NCBI GenBank assembly: GCA_023438965.1
Contig: JAEXPB010000486.1
Coordinates: forward strand, 1 to 5,749
DNA length: 5,749 nucleotides
Reading direction: 5' to 3'
From: Bacillota bacterium
GTDB lineage: Bacteria > Bacillota > Clostridia > Saccharofermentanales > UBA5734
Shown here: positions 1-5,749 of the stretch, piece after piece
Position numbering within the stretch: the first letter of the stretch is position 1
How the letters are laid out: each line of letters starts with the position of its first letter
Translations under genes and position numbers: made by a program
Notes under the pieces: model-generated
Seen by the model: only the letters and a program-made list of their open reading frames with translations
Databases searched by the model: none
What the model was told of the DNA's origin: nothing

Positions 1-2
1 CC

Positions 3-2324
3 TCAGGCCTCCCGTGTGGTTGGCTGGATCGGCTGGATTTCCAGCCAGGCGGACGGCGTGATGCCGTGCTTGCGCTTGAAGGCCTTGAAAAAGGTGTTGG
101 GCGTGCTGTAGCCGACATGCTGGGCAATGTCCTTGACCGGCAGGCGGGATTCCAGCAGCATCTTTTCGGCTTCGGCGAGCCGCAGGCTTTCCAGGAAGGT
201 CGAGAAATTCAAGCCGGACTCGTTCTTGAAACAGATCGACAGGTAAGGCTCGGAAAGCGAGAAGACCTGCGACAGCAATTTCAACGACAGGTCGTTCCGG
301 TTGAAATTGTCCCGGATGTATTTTTGCATGTCCAGGAAAAGGACATGGGCGGAAATATGGCTGCCGCTGCTCCGGATCGCCTCGGTCGTCAGCTCGAAGG
401 CTTGCCGGAAGCGCAGGACCATGTCCTCGAGCGAACTGTTGTCGTCATAATCCAGCAATCCGTTCAGGATGGGCGAAAGATCCTTCTGCGAGGAGACCCG
501 CAGAAGGACGCCGAGCACCTCGTAGTAGAATTGCTTGCAGATATGGTAATATTGCCGGTTCTGGCTGCTTTCGCGAGCCACCCTGGCAGCTATGGTATCC
601 AGCAAGGCGGCAGCCTGGCCGGCGTTGCCGGATACCAGCAGATTGTAGAGCTTTTCGATCTCCTGGTAAGGCAGGCTGAAGGCCAGCGAGTTCTGACGCA
701 GCGACTGGTACAGGACAACTTCCGGATGCTTCCAGATATCCGCTTCCCGGAAGGCGCGCTCCGCTTCCTTGAAAGACTGGTGCAGATCGAACAGTGCGGT
801 CCGGCAGGTGCCGATGCCGATCGCATAACTGCCTGGCCCCTCCTGGTTGAGCTGCTCGAGGATGCGCTGGTAGAGGGTCTCGCAATTCCAGTGTGCTTTC
901 AGGGTATCCTCGCCGGCCGGCCGGCCGCGGGTGATCACGGCATAATAGCTGTCGCGCAGCCGGCAGATCACTGCTTCGTCCAGATAACACCAGACCGTCT
1001 GGCTGAAGTCCTCGGCCGGCGGTTCCGGCTGGGCTGTCCGCAAGCCGACGATCCGGCCGATGATGGCGACCTGCCAGATATCCTGGTCATCGGTCAGGTT
1101 CAGGAACTTGAGCATCATCCGTTTTTCCTGTTCGCTCAGGACCTCGCCGCGCAGCAAGCGGCCCAGCAGGTTGATCCGCACCAGCGGCTCCCAGTTGGTC
1201 AGCTGGGAGTTGATCTGGATATTGTCGCTGGAAATCAAGCTGATCTCATGATCAATATGGGCGAAAGCCTTGCCGCGCATCCGCGGCGTCTTGATATAGG
1301 AATCATAAAAACGATTGAACAGTTTCTGCAGCGGCTTGACCACATAAATGGCAACCAGGATCAGGACCAGGCTGCAGATGCCGATGAAAACAATGAGCAG
1401 CAGGTAAAGCAAGCTGGAAAAGCTGCTGATCTGGCGCACGATATCGCTGTCGCTGATAATGGTCTGGTAAGCCAGGGCGATGCTGCCGGATGGAACTCGC
1501 AGAAAAGTCCGCCTGGTTGCGGGATCATAATAGGTCTGCTGCAGCTGCTGGGTGATCGTCTGGCGGTCAGCTCCGGTCAGACCGGCAGCCAGCAGGACAT
1601 CGGTGCCGTTGGTGACGGCGAAAGCGCCGTTGCCGCCGTTCATCAATTTGGTCCGGAATCCGGCCGCATCGAGGAACATCACGGCATAAACATCATAATT
1701 CTGGTTCGGGATGCTCAGCTGATAGGCAAAGAGGAACTTCTCGCCCTGCGGCGTATTGACTTCCGTCGGCCGGAGGCTGGTGAAATGCAGGGCTGGCGTG
1801 AATTTGTTCATCGTCACGGAATTGTTGGCGGAGTTCCGGATCAGCGCCATAAAATCGGCGAACCCATATTCCGTGCAGCAGAATAACCGGTTTTCATAAT
1901 TGCTGCGCAGATCATCCAATGTATACTTCGTCGCGACGGCATAGGGATTGGCCGCGTCAAAAACCAGCATGATATCCGAAATGTATTCGTTGAAGGTCCA
2001 GATCTCGATCAGTCGCCGCTGGAGCTTGATCAGCTGGCTGTAATCCGAGGGCTGCAGGCTGTTGCTGTCACGGTGGGCCAGAACCTGGAGTTCACTCATC
2101 AGCAGAACTTTCTGGTAGGTATTGTAATAACGGAGAAAGTTGTCGTTGATTTCGCCGGCGCCATGGCTCATCGAGGTCAGCGTACGATTGATGGCGTCAT
2201 CCTTCAATTGACGGGTGGTCCGAAAATAGACATAGGCGAAGGCGGATAAAAAAACGGTGACAATAAGCAGAAAGCAGAGCAAGGCTTTGACATAAAACTG
2301 GAATTTGTCAAATATGTGACGCAT
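3..2324 (-). CDS. Membrane-anchored AraC-family (YesN-like) transcriptional regulator with extracytoplasmic sensor domain
   Basis: Complete gene, 773 residues, ending in TGA at 3-5. Seen: a hydrophobic helix at about residues 12-34, an outside-facing region at about 36-302, a second helix at about 303-328, a cytoplasmic linker, and a C-terminal AraC domain at about 665-762. That domain has two helix-turn-helix units (LSLKLLSQVFSLSEPYLSICF, shortened here to residues 679-699, and residues 729-760) and the family signature GYST..TFFKAFKRKHGITP. A segment at about 499-529 (AIGIGTCR then SFKEAERAFREA) resembles the degenerate GGDEF-like region common in YesN/CdaR-type regulators. The start at 2324 is chosen because an extended -10 and a Shine-Dalgarno lie just upstream and the membrane anchor follows at once; an in-frame extension to 2546 would run through both. 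Family knowledge: such one-component regulators sit next to and control LplB/YtcP-type sugar transporters. Inferred role: ligand-responsive activator of the divergent transporter genes. The ligand is unknown. The only outer-domain cysteines are adjacent, C149-C150. Confidence 0.93.
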   Translation of the reverse strand: MRHIFDKFQFYVKALLCFLLIVTVFLSAFAYVYFRTTRQLKDDAINRTLTSMSHGAGEINDNFLRYYNTYQKVLLMSELQVLAHRDSNSLQPSDYSQLIKLQRRLIEIWTFNEYISDIMLVFDAANPYAVATKYTLDDLRSNYENRLFCCTEYGFADFMALIRNSANNSVTMNKFTPALHFTSLRPTEVNTPQGEKFLFAYQLSIPNQNYDVYAVMFLDAAGFRTKLMNGGNGAFAVTNGTDVLLAAGLTGADRQTITQQLQQTYYDPATRRTFLRVPSGSIALAYQTIISDSDIVRQISSFSSLLYLLLIVFIGICSLVLILVAIYVVKPLQKLFNRFYDSYIKTPRMRGKAFAHIDHEISLISSDNIQINSQLTNWEPLVRINLLGRLLRGEVLSEQEKRMMLKFLNLTDDQDIWQVAIIGRIVGLRTAQPEPPAEDFSQTVWCYLDEAVICRLRDSYYAVITRGRPAGEDTLKAHWNCETLYQRILEQLNQEGPGSYAIGIGTCRTALFDLHQSFKEAERAFREADIWKHPEVVLYQSLRQNSLAFSLPYQEIEKLYNLLVSGNAGQAAALLDTIAARVARESSQNRQYYHICKQFYYEVLGVLLRVSSQKDLSPILNGLLDYDDNSSLEDMVLRFRQAFELTTEAIRSSGSHISAHVLFLDMQKYIRDNFNRNDLSLKLLSQVFSLSEPYLSICFKNESGLNFSTFLESLRLAEAEKMLLESRLPVKDIAQHVGYSTPNTFFKAFKRKHGITPSAWLEIQPIQPTTREA

Positions 2325-2335
2325 TACCGTGTTTT

Positions 2336-2342
2336 CCCCCTC
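2336..2342 (-). promoter_or_regulatory. Ribosome binding site that fixes the regulator start
   Basis: On the minus strand the sequence reads GAGGGGG, then 11 bases, then ATG at 2324. The purine-rich run matches the anti-Shine-Dalgarno sequence, with spacing slightly longer than ideal. It supports the 773-residue start over the upstream in-frame ATG at 2546. Confidence 0.65.
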
Positions 2343-2357
2343 GCTTTTTGTGCATTC

Positions 2358-2366
2358 ATTATAGCA
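2358..2366 (-). promoter_or_regulatory. Extended -10 promoter element for the regulator gene
   Basis: The minus strand reads TGCTATAAT, a perfect TGnTATAAT extended -10. No good -35 is visible: the hexamer at 17-bp spacing is CAACGC, and TTCAAC lies 19 bp away. The extended -10 would make up for that. Transcription would start near 2351, giving a leader of about 27 bases that includes the Shine-Dalgarno. The plus-strand reading ATTATAGCATAAT (2358-2370) is itself a small inverted repeat with 5-bp arms. Confidence 0.65.
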
Positions 2367-2490
2367 TAATCGCTGGTTCGGCGTTGAATGAAATGAAGGC
2401 AAGTAAAAGAATCTGCACTCGGATAAAATTTTCCACTCTGGAGCGTCCGGTTTCAGATTAAGCGATTCCTGTCCGGCAAAGCATTTACAC

Positions 2491-2520
2491 TTGACGCTGC
2501 CCGTGCCGCGGCGCGACAAT
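2491..2520 (+). promoter_or_regulatory. Candidate promoter for the transporter operon
   Basis: TTGACG (2491-2496, five of six bases of the -35 consensus) is followed by an 18-bp spacer and GACAAT (2515-2520, four of six of the -10 consensus). Transcription would start near 2527, leaving a leader of about 40 bases. The weak -10 and GC-rich spacer fit a promoter needing an activator, as expected if the divergent AraC-type regulator controls it. A weaker alternative is TTGAAT (2384-2389), 17 bp, AAGAAT (2407-2412). Confidence 0.38.
2502..2515. repeat. GC-rich near-palindrome in the spacer of the candidate transporter promoter
   Basis: CGTGCCGCGGCGCG has a perfect 8-bp core (GCCGCGGC) and matches outward except for one T/G pair, which would wobble in RNA. 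It lies between the candidate -35 and -10. It could be an operator, or simply local GC richness. Confidence 0.3.
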
Positions 2521-2560
2521 CGAAGTATCCCAAGCACCATTGGCAAATTAAAGAGGGAGG

Positions 2561-2577
2561 GTTGTCATGATGACAAC
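2561..2577. promoter_or_regulatory. Perfect 17-bp palindrome centred on the first permease start codon
   Basis: GTTGTCATGATGACAAC pairs perfectly over eight bases on each side of a single central G (2569), the last base of the start codon ATG at 2567. As RNA it can form a 7-bp stem with a 3-base loop, and it directly abuts the Shine-Dalgarno (GGGAGGG, 2555-2561). It could hold back initiation or serve as a DNA operator. The position is certain; the function is inferred. Confidence 0.45.
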
Positions 2578-3532
2578 TGCTGTTCAATCCGTCGCCGCGT
2601 CCGGCGGCCGGGCCAAAAGAAAGGGCCGGCTGGCCATCCAGCTGCGCAGCCAGATTCCGCTTTACCTGATGCTGCTGCCGGCGGTCACGTTCATCCTGCT
2701 ATTCTGTTATTATCCGATGTATGGCGCCCAGATCGCTTTCCGCGACTACACCATCGCCAAGGGAATCACCGGTAGCCCCTGGGTCGGACTCAAGCACTTC
2801 ATCAACTTCATCAATTACTACCAATTCTGGCTGATCATCAAGAACACGATCCGGCTCTCGGTTTACAGCCTGACCGCCGCCTTCGCCGTGCGCCTGATCT
2901 TCTCGCTGTCCCTGAACTGCATGCTGGGCAGCCGGTACCGTAAACTGGTGCAAACCGTCACCTATATGCCGCACTTCATTTCGACCGTCGTCATGGTCGG
3001 CATCGTCATCCGCTTCCTGAATCCCAGCCTGGGCATCATCTCGCTGGCCATCCAGGCCCTGGGCGGCACCAACCGCGACCTGATGGGCGTTGCCTCAGCC
3101 GTGCCGCATATTTATGTCTGGTCGGGCATCTGGCAGAACGCCGGCTGGAGCACCATCCTCTTCATTGCCGTCCTGGCCAGCGTCGACCCCCAGCTGCACG
3201 AATCGGCCATTGTCGACGGCGCCTCGCGGTTCAAGCGGATCTGGTACATCGACATGCCGACGCTGGTGCCGACGATGGTGATCTGCCTGATCATGGATTT
3301 CGGCGGCATCATGAATGTCGGCTTCGAGAAGATCCTGCTGATGCAGAACAACCTGAACCTGTCGACCACCCAGGTCATCTCCACATATGTTTACCAGAAA
3401 GGCATCGCCGCCAGCCGGCCGGAATTCTCCTACACGGCGGCAATCGGCCTGTTCAACTCGGTAATCAGCTTCTTCCTGGTGGTCGTCGTCAACCGGATCG
3501 CCAAGTCGCTGAACCAGGCATCGCTGTGGTAA
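2567..3532 (+). CDS. Sugar ABC transporter permease, LplB/YteP family (binding-protein-dependent, MalF-type position)
   Basis: Inner-membrane half of a carbohydrate importer, 321 residues, a usual length for this family. Seen: a basic N-terminus (AKRKGR near residues 16-21), a first helix at about 32-50 (LMLLPAVTFILLFCYYP, then MYGAQIAFRDY, a hallmark of LplB-type permeases), further helices near 95-115, 127-149, 182-204 and 234-256, and a last one at about 288-309. The cytoplasmic EAA loop that docks on the ATPase is at about 211-231 (HESAIVDGAS...YIDMP, with the conserved Gly218 and Pro231). GGGAGGG lies 5 bases before ATG 2567; a second ATG follows at once at 2570 with a more usual 8-base spacing, so either may be used. 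The start codon sits in a perfect palindrome. It is first in the transporter operon, 10 bp before the second permease. No ATPase gene is nearby. The substrate is inferred only as an oligosaccharide. Confidence 0.93.
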   Translation: MMTTAVQSVAASGGRAKRKGRLAIQLRSQIPLYLMLLPAVTFILLFCYYPMYGAQIAFRDYTIAKGITGSPWVGLKHFINFINYYQFWLIIKNTIRLSVYSLTAAFAVRLIFSLSLNCMLGSRYRKLVQTVTYMPHFISTVVMVGIVIRFLNPSLGIISLAIQALGGTNRDLMGVASAVPHIYVWSGIWQNAGWSTILFIAVLASVDPQLHESAIVDGASRFKRIWYIDMPTLVPTMVICLIMDFGGIMNVGFEKILLMQNNLNLSTTQVISTYVYQKGIAASRPEFSYTAAIGLFNSVISFFLVVVVNRIAKSLNQASLW

Positions 3533-3542
3533 GGGGGACGAA

Positions 3543-4448
3543 ATGATGAACCAGACAACCCGGCGCCGGATCCGCTACGGCCGCGAAGACCGGATCTTCT
3601 ATACGCTCAATACCCTCCTGGTCACTTTCTTTCTGCTGATCACCCTCTATCCGATCCTGTGTCTCATCTCATCATCCATCTCCTCGCCCTATGCCGTTTA
3701 TGCCGGCCAGGTGACCTTCTATCCGATCGGATTCAGCCTCAAGGGATTCAAGATGGTCTTCTCGAGCCAGAGCCTGATCTCCGGCTTCCTCAATTCCGTC
3801 TTCTATACGGTGGCCGGCACCTTCCTGAACGTCGTCACCACGATGATGGCCGGCTATGCAATGTCGCGCAAGCAGCTGATCGGCCGGTCCCTCCTGAACT
3901 TCTTCTTTGCTTTCACGATGTGGTTCAGCGGCGGCATCATCCCGTTCTACCTGCTGGTCCGCAACCTCGGGATCTTCAACACCCGCTGGGCGCTGCTGCT
4001 GCCGGGACTGATGAGCGTCTTCAACATGATTGTCTGCCGGACGTTCATCACCACCTCGATTCCGGAGGAGCTTTTCGAATCGGTTTCCATTGACGGCTGC
4101 GGCTATTTCCGCTATTTCACAGCCATCGTGCTGCCGCTTTCGAGTGCCATCATCGGCGTCCTGACCCTGTGGTACGCCATCGGCCATTGGAATGCCTATT
4201 TCAACGCTTTGATTTTCCTGTATGACAAGTCGCTGTTCCCGCTTCAGCTTTTCCTGCGCAACCTGCTGATCGAGAACAACGAGTTCGACTATACGATGGT
4301 CGACCTGCTGGATAAAAACAACCTGGGTGTGTCGGAGCTGATGAAGAACGCGCTGATCGTCGCCGCCTGCCTGCCGCTGTGGCTGCTGTATCCCTTCCTG
4401 CAGAAATATTTCGTCAAGGGCGTCATGATCGGCAGCATCAAGGGATAG
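3543..4448 (+). CDS. Sugar ABC transporter permease, YtcP/LplC family (MalG-type position)
   Basis: Second membrane half of the importer, 301 residues, a typical length. Seen: a charged N-terminus (TTRRRIRYGREDR), a first helix at about 21-43 (ending LYPILCLISSSISSP), a region SLKGFKMVFSS typical of CUT1 permeases, and helices near 85-106, 116-137, 148-166, 199-213 and 270-285. The EAA loop is at about 174-198 (PEELFESVSIDG...AIVLP, with Gly185 and Pro198). The C-terminus KYFVKGVMIGSIKG is the characteristic tail of this family. A GGGGGA run (3533-3538) directly after the TAA of the upstream permease serves as the Shine-Dalgarno. Like its neighbour it begins ATGATG. The 10-bp gap implies co-transcription, and the two proteins should form a heterodimer. 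It ends in TAG at 4446-4448, followed by a 139-bp gap before the binding-protein gene. Confidence 0.94.
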   Translation: MMNQTTRRRIRYGREDRIFYTLNTLLVTFFLLITLYPILCLISSSISSPYAVYAGQVTFYPIGFSLKGFKMVFSSQSLISGFLNSVFYTVAGTFLNVVTTMMAGYAMSRKQLIGRSLLNFFFAFTMWFSGGIIPFYLLVRNLGIFNTRWALLLPGLMSVFNMIVCRTFITTSIPEELFESVSIDGCGYFRYFTAIVLPLSSAIIGVLTLWYAIGHWNAYFNALIFLYDKSLFPLQLFLRNLLIENNEFDYTMVDLLDKNNLGVSELMKNALIVAACLPLWLLYPFLQKYFVKGVMIGSIKG

Positions 4449-4485
4449 AACGAATGGCGAAAAGCCGCGTTTGTAAATAAATGAC

Positions 4486-4513
4486 TTGTTCTATGAATTC
4501 CCCAAAAGAACAA
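4486..4513. repeat. Weak inverted repeat downstream of the permease pair
   Basis: TTGTTCT (4486-4492) and AGAACAA (4507-4513) are exact inverted copies around a 14-base loop. The stem is AT-rich, the loop is long, and only a broken T-rich stretch (TGATTTCTTTA) follows, so it is a poor terminator. It could be a partial attenuator lowering read-through into the binding-protein gene, or chance. Confidence 0.28.
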
Positions 4514-4543
4514 CTGATTTCTTTACGACGCCTTGCATCCGAA

Positions 4544-4563
4544 ATTATGCCATATGGCATAAT
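4544..4563. promoter_or_regulatory. Perfect 20-bp palindrome upstream of the binding-protein gene (candidate operator)
   Basis: ATTATGCCATATGGCATAAT is exactly self-complementary over 20 bp and lies in the gap between the permeases and the binding-protein gene. Its right half coincides with a candidate extended -10, so a dimeric protein bound here would block transcription. As RNA it would form an 8-bp stem with an AUAU loop; no T-run follows, so it is not an intrinsic terminator. A 5'-protecting hairpin on the binding-protein transcript is the main alternative. Confidence 0.6.
4555..4563 (+). promoter_or_regulatory. Candidate extended -10 promoter for the binding-protein gene
   Basis: TGGCATAAT fits TGnTATAAT with one mismatch. 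The best upstream -35-like hexamer, TTGCAT (4533-4538), is poor and lies 19 bp away. A start near 4570 would leave a leader of about 18 bases carrying the Shine-Dalgarno AAGGAGG (4574-4580). A separate promoter would explain the 139-bp gap and would allow the higher binding-protein level usual for ABC importers. Confidence 0.4.
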
Positions 4564-4587
4564 GATATTAGGTAAGGAGGAAAAGTA

Positions 4588-5749
4588 ATGAACAAGAGAT
4601 CAATCCTGACCCTTTGCCTGGTGATTGCCCTGCTGCTGACGATGACCGCCTGTGCCGGTCAAACAACGACGACCACGGCCAAGCCGGCCGGTACGACCGC
4701 GGGCGGCACAACTGCAGCGGCGACGACCGCCAATGCCCTGGCCAAGATCGCCGACTCGGCCAATGTCAGTCCGAAAGGCCAATTCCCGATCGTCAAGAGC
4801 GGTATCAAGCTGACGGTGGCCACTCCCGTCAACGCCAAGGTCGAGAACATCGACACCAACGAGCTGACCAAATGGATCGAGTCCACATCCGGCATCGATC
4901 TGGTCTTCACCCAGCTGTCGCCCAACGATGCCCAGACCCAGATCAACCTGATGTTCACCTCCAAGCAGCTGCCGGACCTGGTCTGGGGTTACGGCTTCTC
5001 TTATGCGGCCTTGAGCGATTATGTCGACGGCGGCTATGTTGCCCCGCTGGATGATGAAATCGCCGCATACGGCCAGAATTACCAGGCTTTCCTGGACAAG
5101 GTCAGCGTCAAGAATGCCGAGGCCTATGTCAAGATCGACGGCAAGGTCTACGCTGTCCCGACCTGCACCGAACTGATCACCAATATCTATGCCGGTTACA
5201 CCTTCCGTTATCAAGGCGCCTGGCTGGACAAACTCAAGCTGAAAGAACCGACCACCCTCGACGAGTTCTATGCCATGCTGGTCGCTTTCCGGGACCAGGA
5301 TCCGAATGGCAACGGCAAGAAGGACGAAATCCCGATGGCCGGCTACAAGGACGCCAACCAGACGCTGCGCTACATCGGTAATTGCTTCCAGTACACCGAT
5401 GCCAGCAACTTCCAGAAGGTCAACAACGGCAAGATTTCCTTTGTGGCCAACAACGACAAATTCAAGCAGACCATCCAGTACCTGAAGAAACTGGTCGATG
5501 AAAAGCTCTATGATCCGGCTTCCTTTACCCAGGACGCCGCCAGCCTGAAGACGACCAACAGCCAGGCCGATACCCTGGTCGGCGTCGACGCCAACGGCAA
5601 CATGATATCATCGGTTTTTGATTCGACACTGGAACGCTACCATACCATGCAGCCGTTGGGCGCCCTGAAGGGGCCGGATGGCTACCAGTCCACGCCGATC
5701 CAGCCGGTCGCGATCAACCGGGCCATGATCATGACCACCGCCTGCAAGG
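4588..5749 (+). CDS. Lipoprotein solute-binding protein of a sugar ABC transporter, LplA/YtcQ-like (partial, 3' end outside window)
   Basis: The frame is open for 387 codons from ATG 4588 to the window edge. Family members usually run to well over 500 residues, so about a quarter to a third is missing. Seen: a strong Shine-Dalgarno AAGGAGG 7 bases before the start; a signal peptide MNKRSILTLCLVIALLLTMT ending in a lipobox (MTA-C, with Cys22 as the likely lipid-modified residue); and a low-complexity Thr/Ala/Gly linker at about 25-50. The binding domain follows, with SGIDLVFTQLSPNDAQTQINLMFTSKQLPDLVW at about 103-133 (given here by its position; it is a typical N-lobe segment of this family), YVAPLDDEI (151-159), and DGKVYAVP (184-191). 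A calcium-binding-like loop DQDPNGNGKKDEIP (236-249) is common in this group. Role: captures an oligosaccharide at the outer membrane face and delivers it to the two permeases. Substrate not identifiable. Confidence 0.93.
   Translation, partial: MNKRSILTLCLVIALLLTMTACAGQTTTTTAKPAGTTAGGTTAAATTANALAKIADSANVSPKGQFPIVKSGIKLTVATPVNAKVENIDTNELTKWIESTSGIDLVFTQLSPNDAQTQINLMFTSKQLPDLVWGYGFSYAALSDYVDGGYVAPLDDEIAAYGQNYQAFLDKVSVKNAEAYVKIDGKVYAVPTCTELITNIYAGYTFRYQGAWLDKLKLKEPTTLDEFYAMLVAFRDQDPNGNGKKDEIPMAGYKDANQTLRYIGNCFQYTDASNFQKVNNGKISFVANNDKFKQTIQYLKKLVDEKLYDPASFTQDAASLKTTNSQADTLVGVDANGNMISSVFDSTLERYHTMQPLGALKGPDGYQSTPIQPVAINRAMIMTTACK

Noticed and set aside
911..930. Run of alternating CCGG/GGCC in the regulator gene
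   Set aside because: It is explained by the codons for an Arg-Gly-Arg-Pro-Ala-Gly stretch in a GC-rich gene and has no sign of separate function.
66..1886. A 606-codon open frame on the plus strand opposite the regulator
   Set aside because: Its codons line up exactly opposite those of the regulator. In that register a plus-strand stop needs TTA, CTA or TCA in the regulator, and those codons are avoided there. The protein it would encode has no recognisable domain and is rich in Gln, Asp and Gly as expected for an antisense shadow. The regulator has clear family motifs.
2445..2476. Direct repeat GTCCGG (2445-2450 and 2471-2476) as a possible AraC-type binding site
   Set aside because: Six bases repeated 26 bp apart is easily chance in GC-rich sequence, and the spacing does not match the roughly two-turn spacing usual for AraC-type direct repeats.
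2325..2546. Extending the regulator by 74 residues to an upstream in-frame ATG at 2546
   Set aside because: The extension crosses the extended -10 and the Shine-Dalgarno of the regulator, has no membrane or domain character, and would run through the divergent promoter region to within 21 bp of the permease start.
3672..4187. A 171-codon minus-strand open frame opposite the second permease
   Set aside because: The predicted protein is highly charged and lacks any recognisable domain, as expected for the complement of a membrane protein gene. The plus-strand permease is unmistakable.
4451..4473. Imperfect hairpin just after the second permease stop (GGC, loop GAAAA, GCC, with weaker outer pairs)
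   Set aside because: Only three strong pairs plus interrupted outer pairs, and just three T bases follow, so it does not qualify as an intrinsic terminator.
4600..5214. A 204-codon minus-strand open frame opposite the binding-protein gene
   Set aside because: It is a shadow of a gene with a clear Shine-Dalgarno, signal peptide, lipobox and family motifs. The antisense product is low-complexity Asp/Gly/Val/Leu-rich with no recognisable domain.

Overview
This window looks like a carbohydrate-uptake locus from a Gram-positive bacterium, most likely a Bacillota (Clostridia or Paenibacillus-like) lineage. Three things suggest this: a membrane-anchored AraC/YesN-type regulator, a pair of LplB/YtcP-type ABC permeases with no ATPase beside them, and a lipoprotein solute-binding protein with a Thr/Ala-rich linker after the lipobox. 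The genes are rich in G or C at third codon positions, while the two intergenic regions are clearly more AT-rich. The species cannot be named from this sequence.

Layout. Positions 3-2324 (minus strand) hold a complete 773-residue regulator with two membrane segments, an extracytoplasmic sensor and a C-terminal AraC DNA-binding domain. Positions 2325-2566 are a divergent intergenic region with a good extended -10 for the regulator and a weaker candidate promoter for the transporter. Positions 2567-3532 and 3543-4448 (plus strand) are two six-helix permeases, 10 bp apart and surely co-transcribed. Positions 4449-4587 are a 139-bp gap with a perfect 20-bp palindrome whose right half is also an extended -10. 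Positions 4588-5749 are a lipoprotein sugar-binding protein cut by the right edge of the window (387 codons visible).

How they likely work together: the lipoprotein captures an oligosaccharide outside the cell, the two permeases form the channel, and an ATPase encoded elsewhere (MsmX-type in known relatives) powers import. The membrane regulator probably senses an extracellular ligand or the loaded binding protein and controls the divergent transporter operon. The substrate is not determined by the sequence; B. subtilis relatives (YteP/YtcP/YtcQ) are linked to pectin-derived oligosaccharides, but the family is broad.

The gene content is a known type. The less ordinary signals are regulatory: the 20-bp palindrome over the putative promoter of the binding protein, a 17-bp perfect palindrome centred on the start codon of the first permease, and a near-palindrome inside the candidate transporter promoter. 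I see no RNA genes, CRISPR arrays, mobile elements or evident new enzymatic system.
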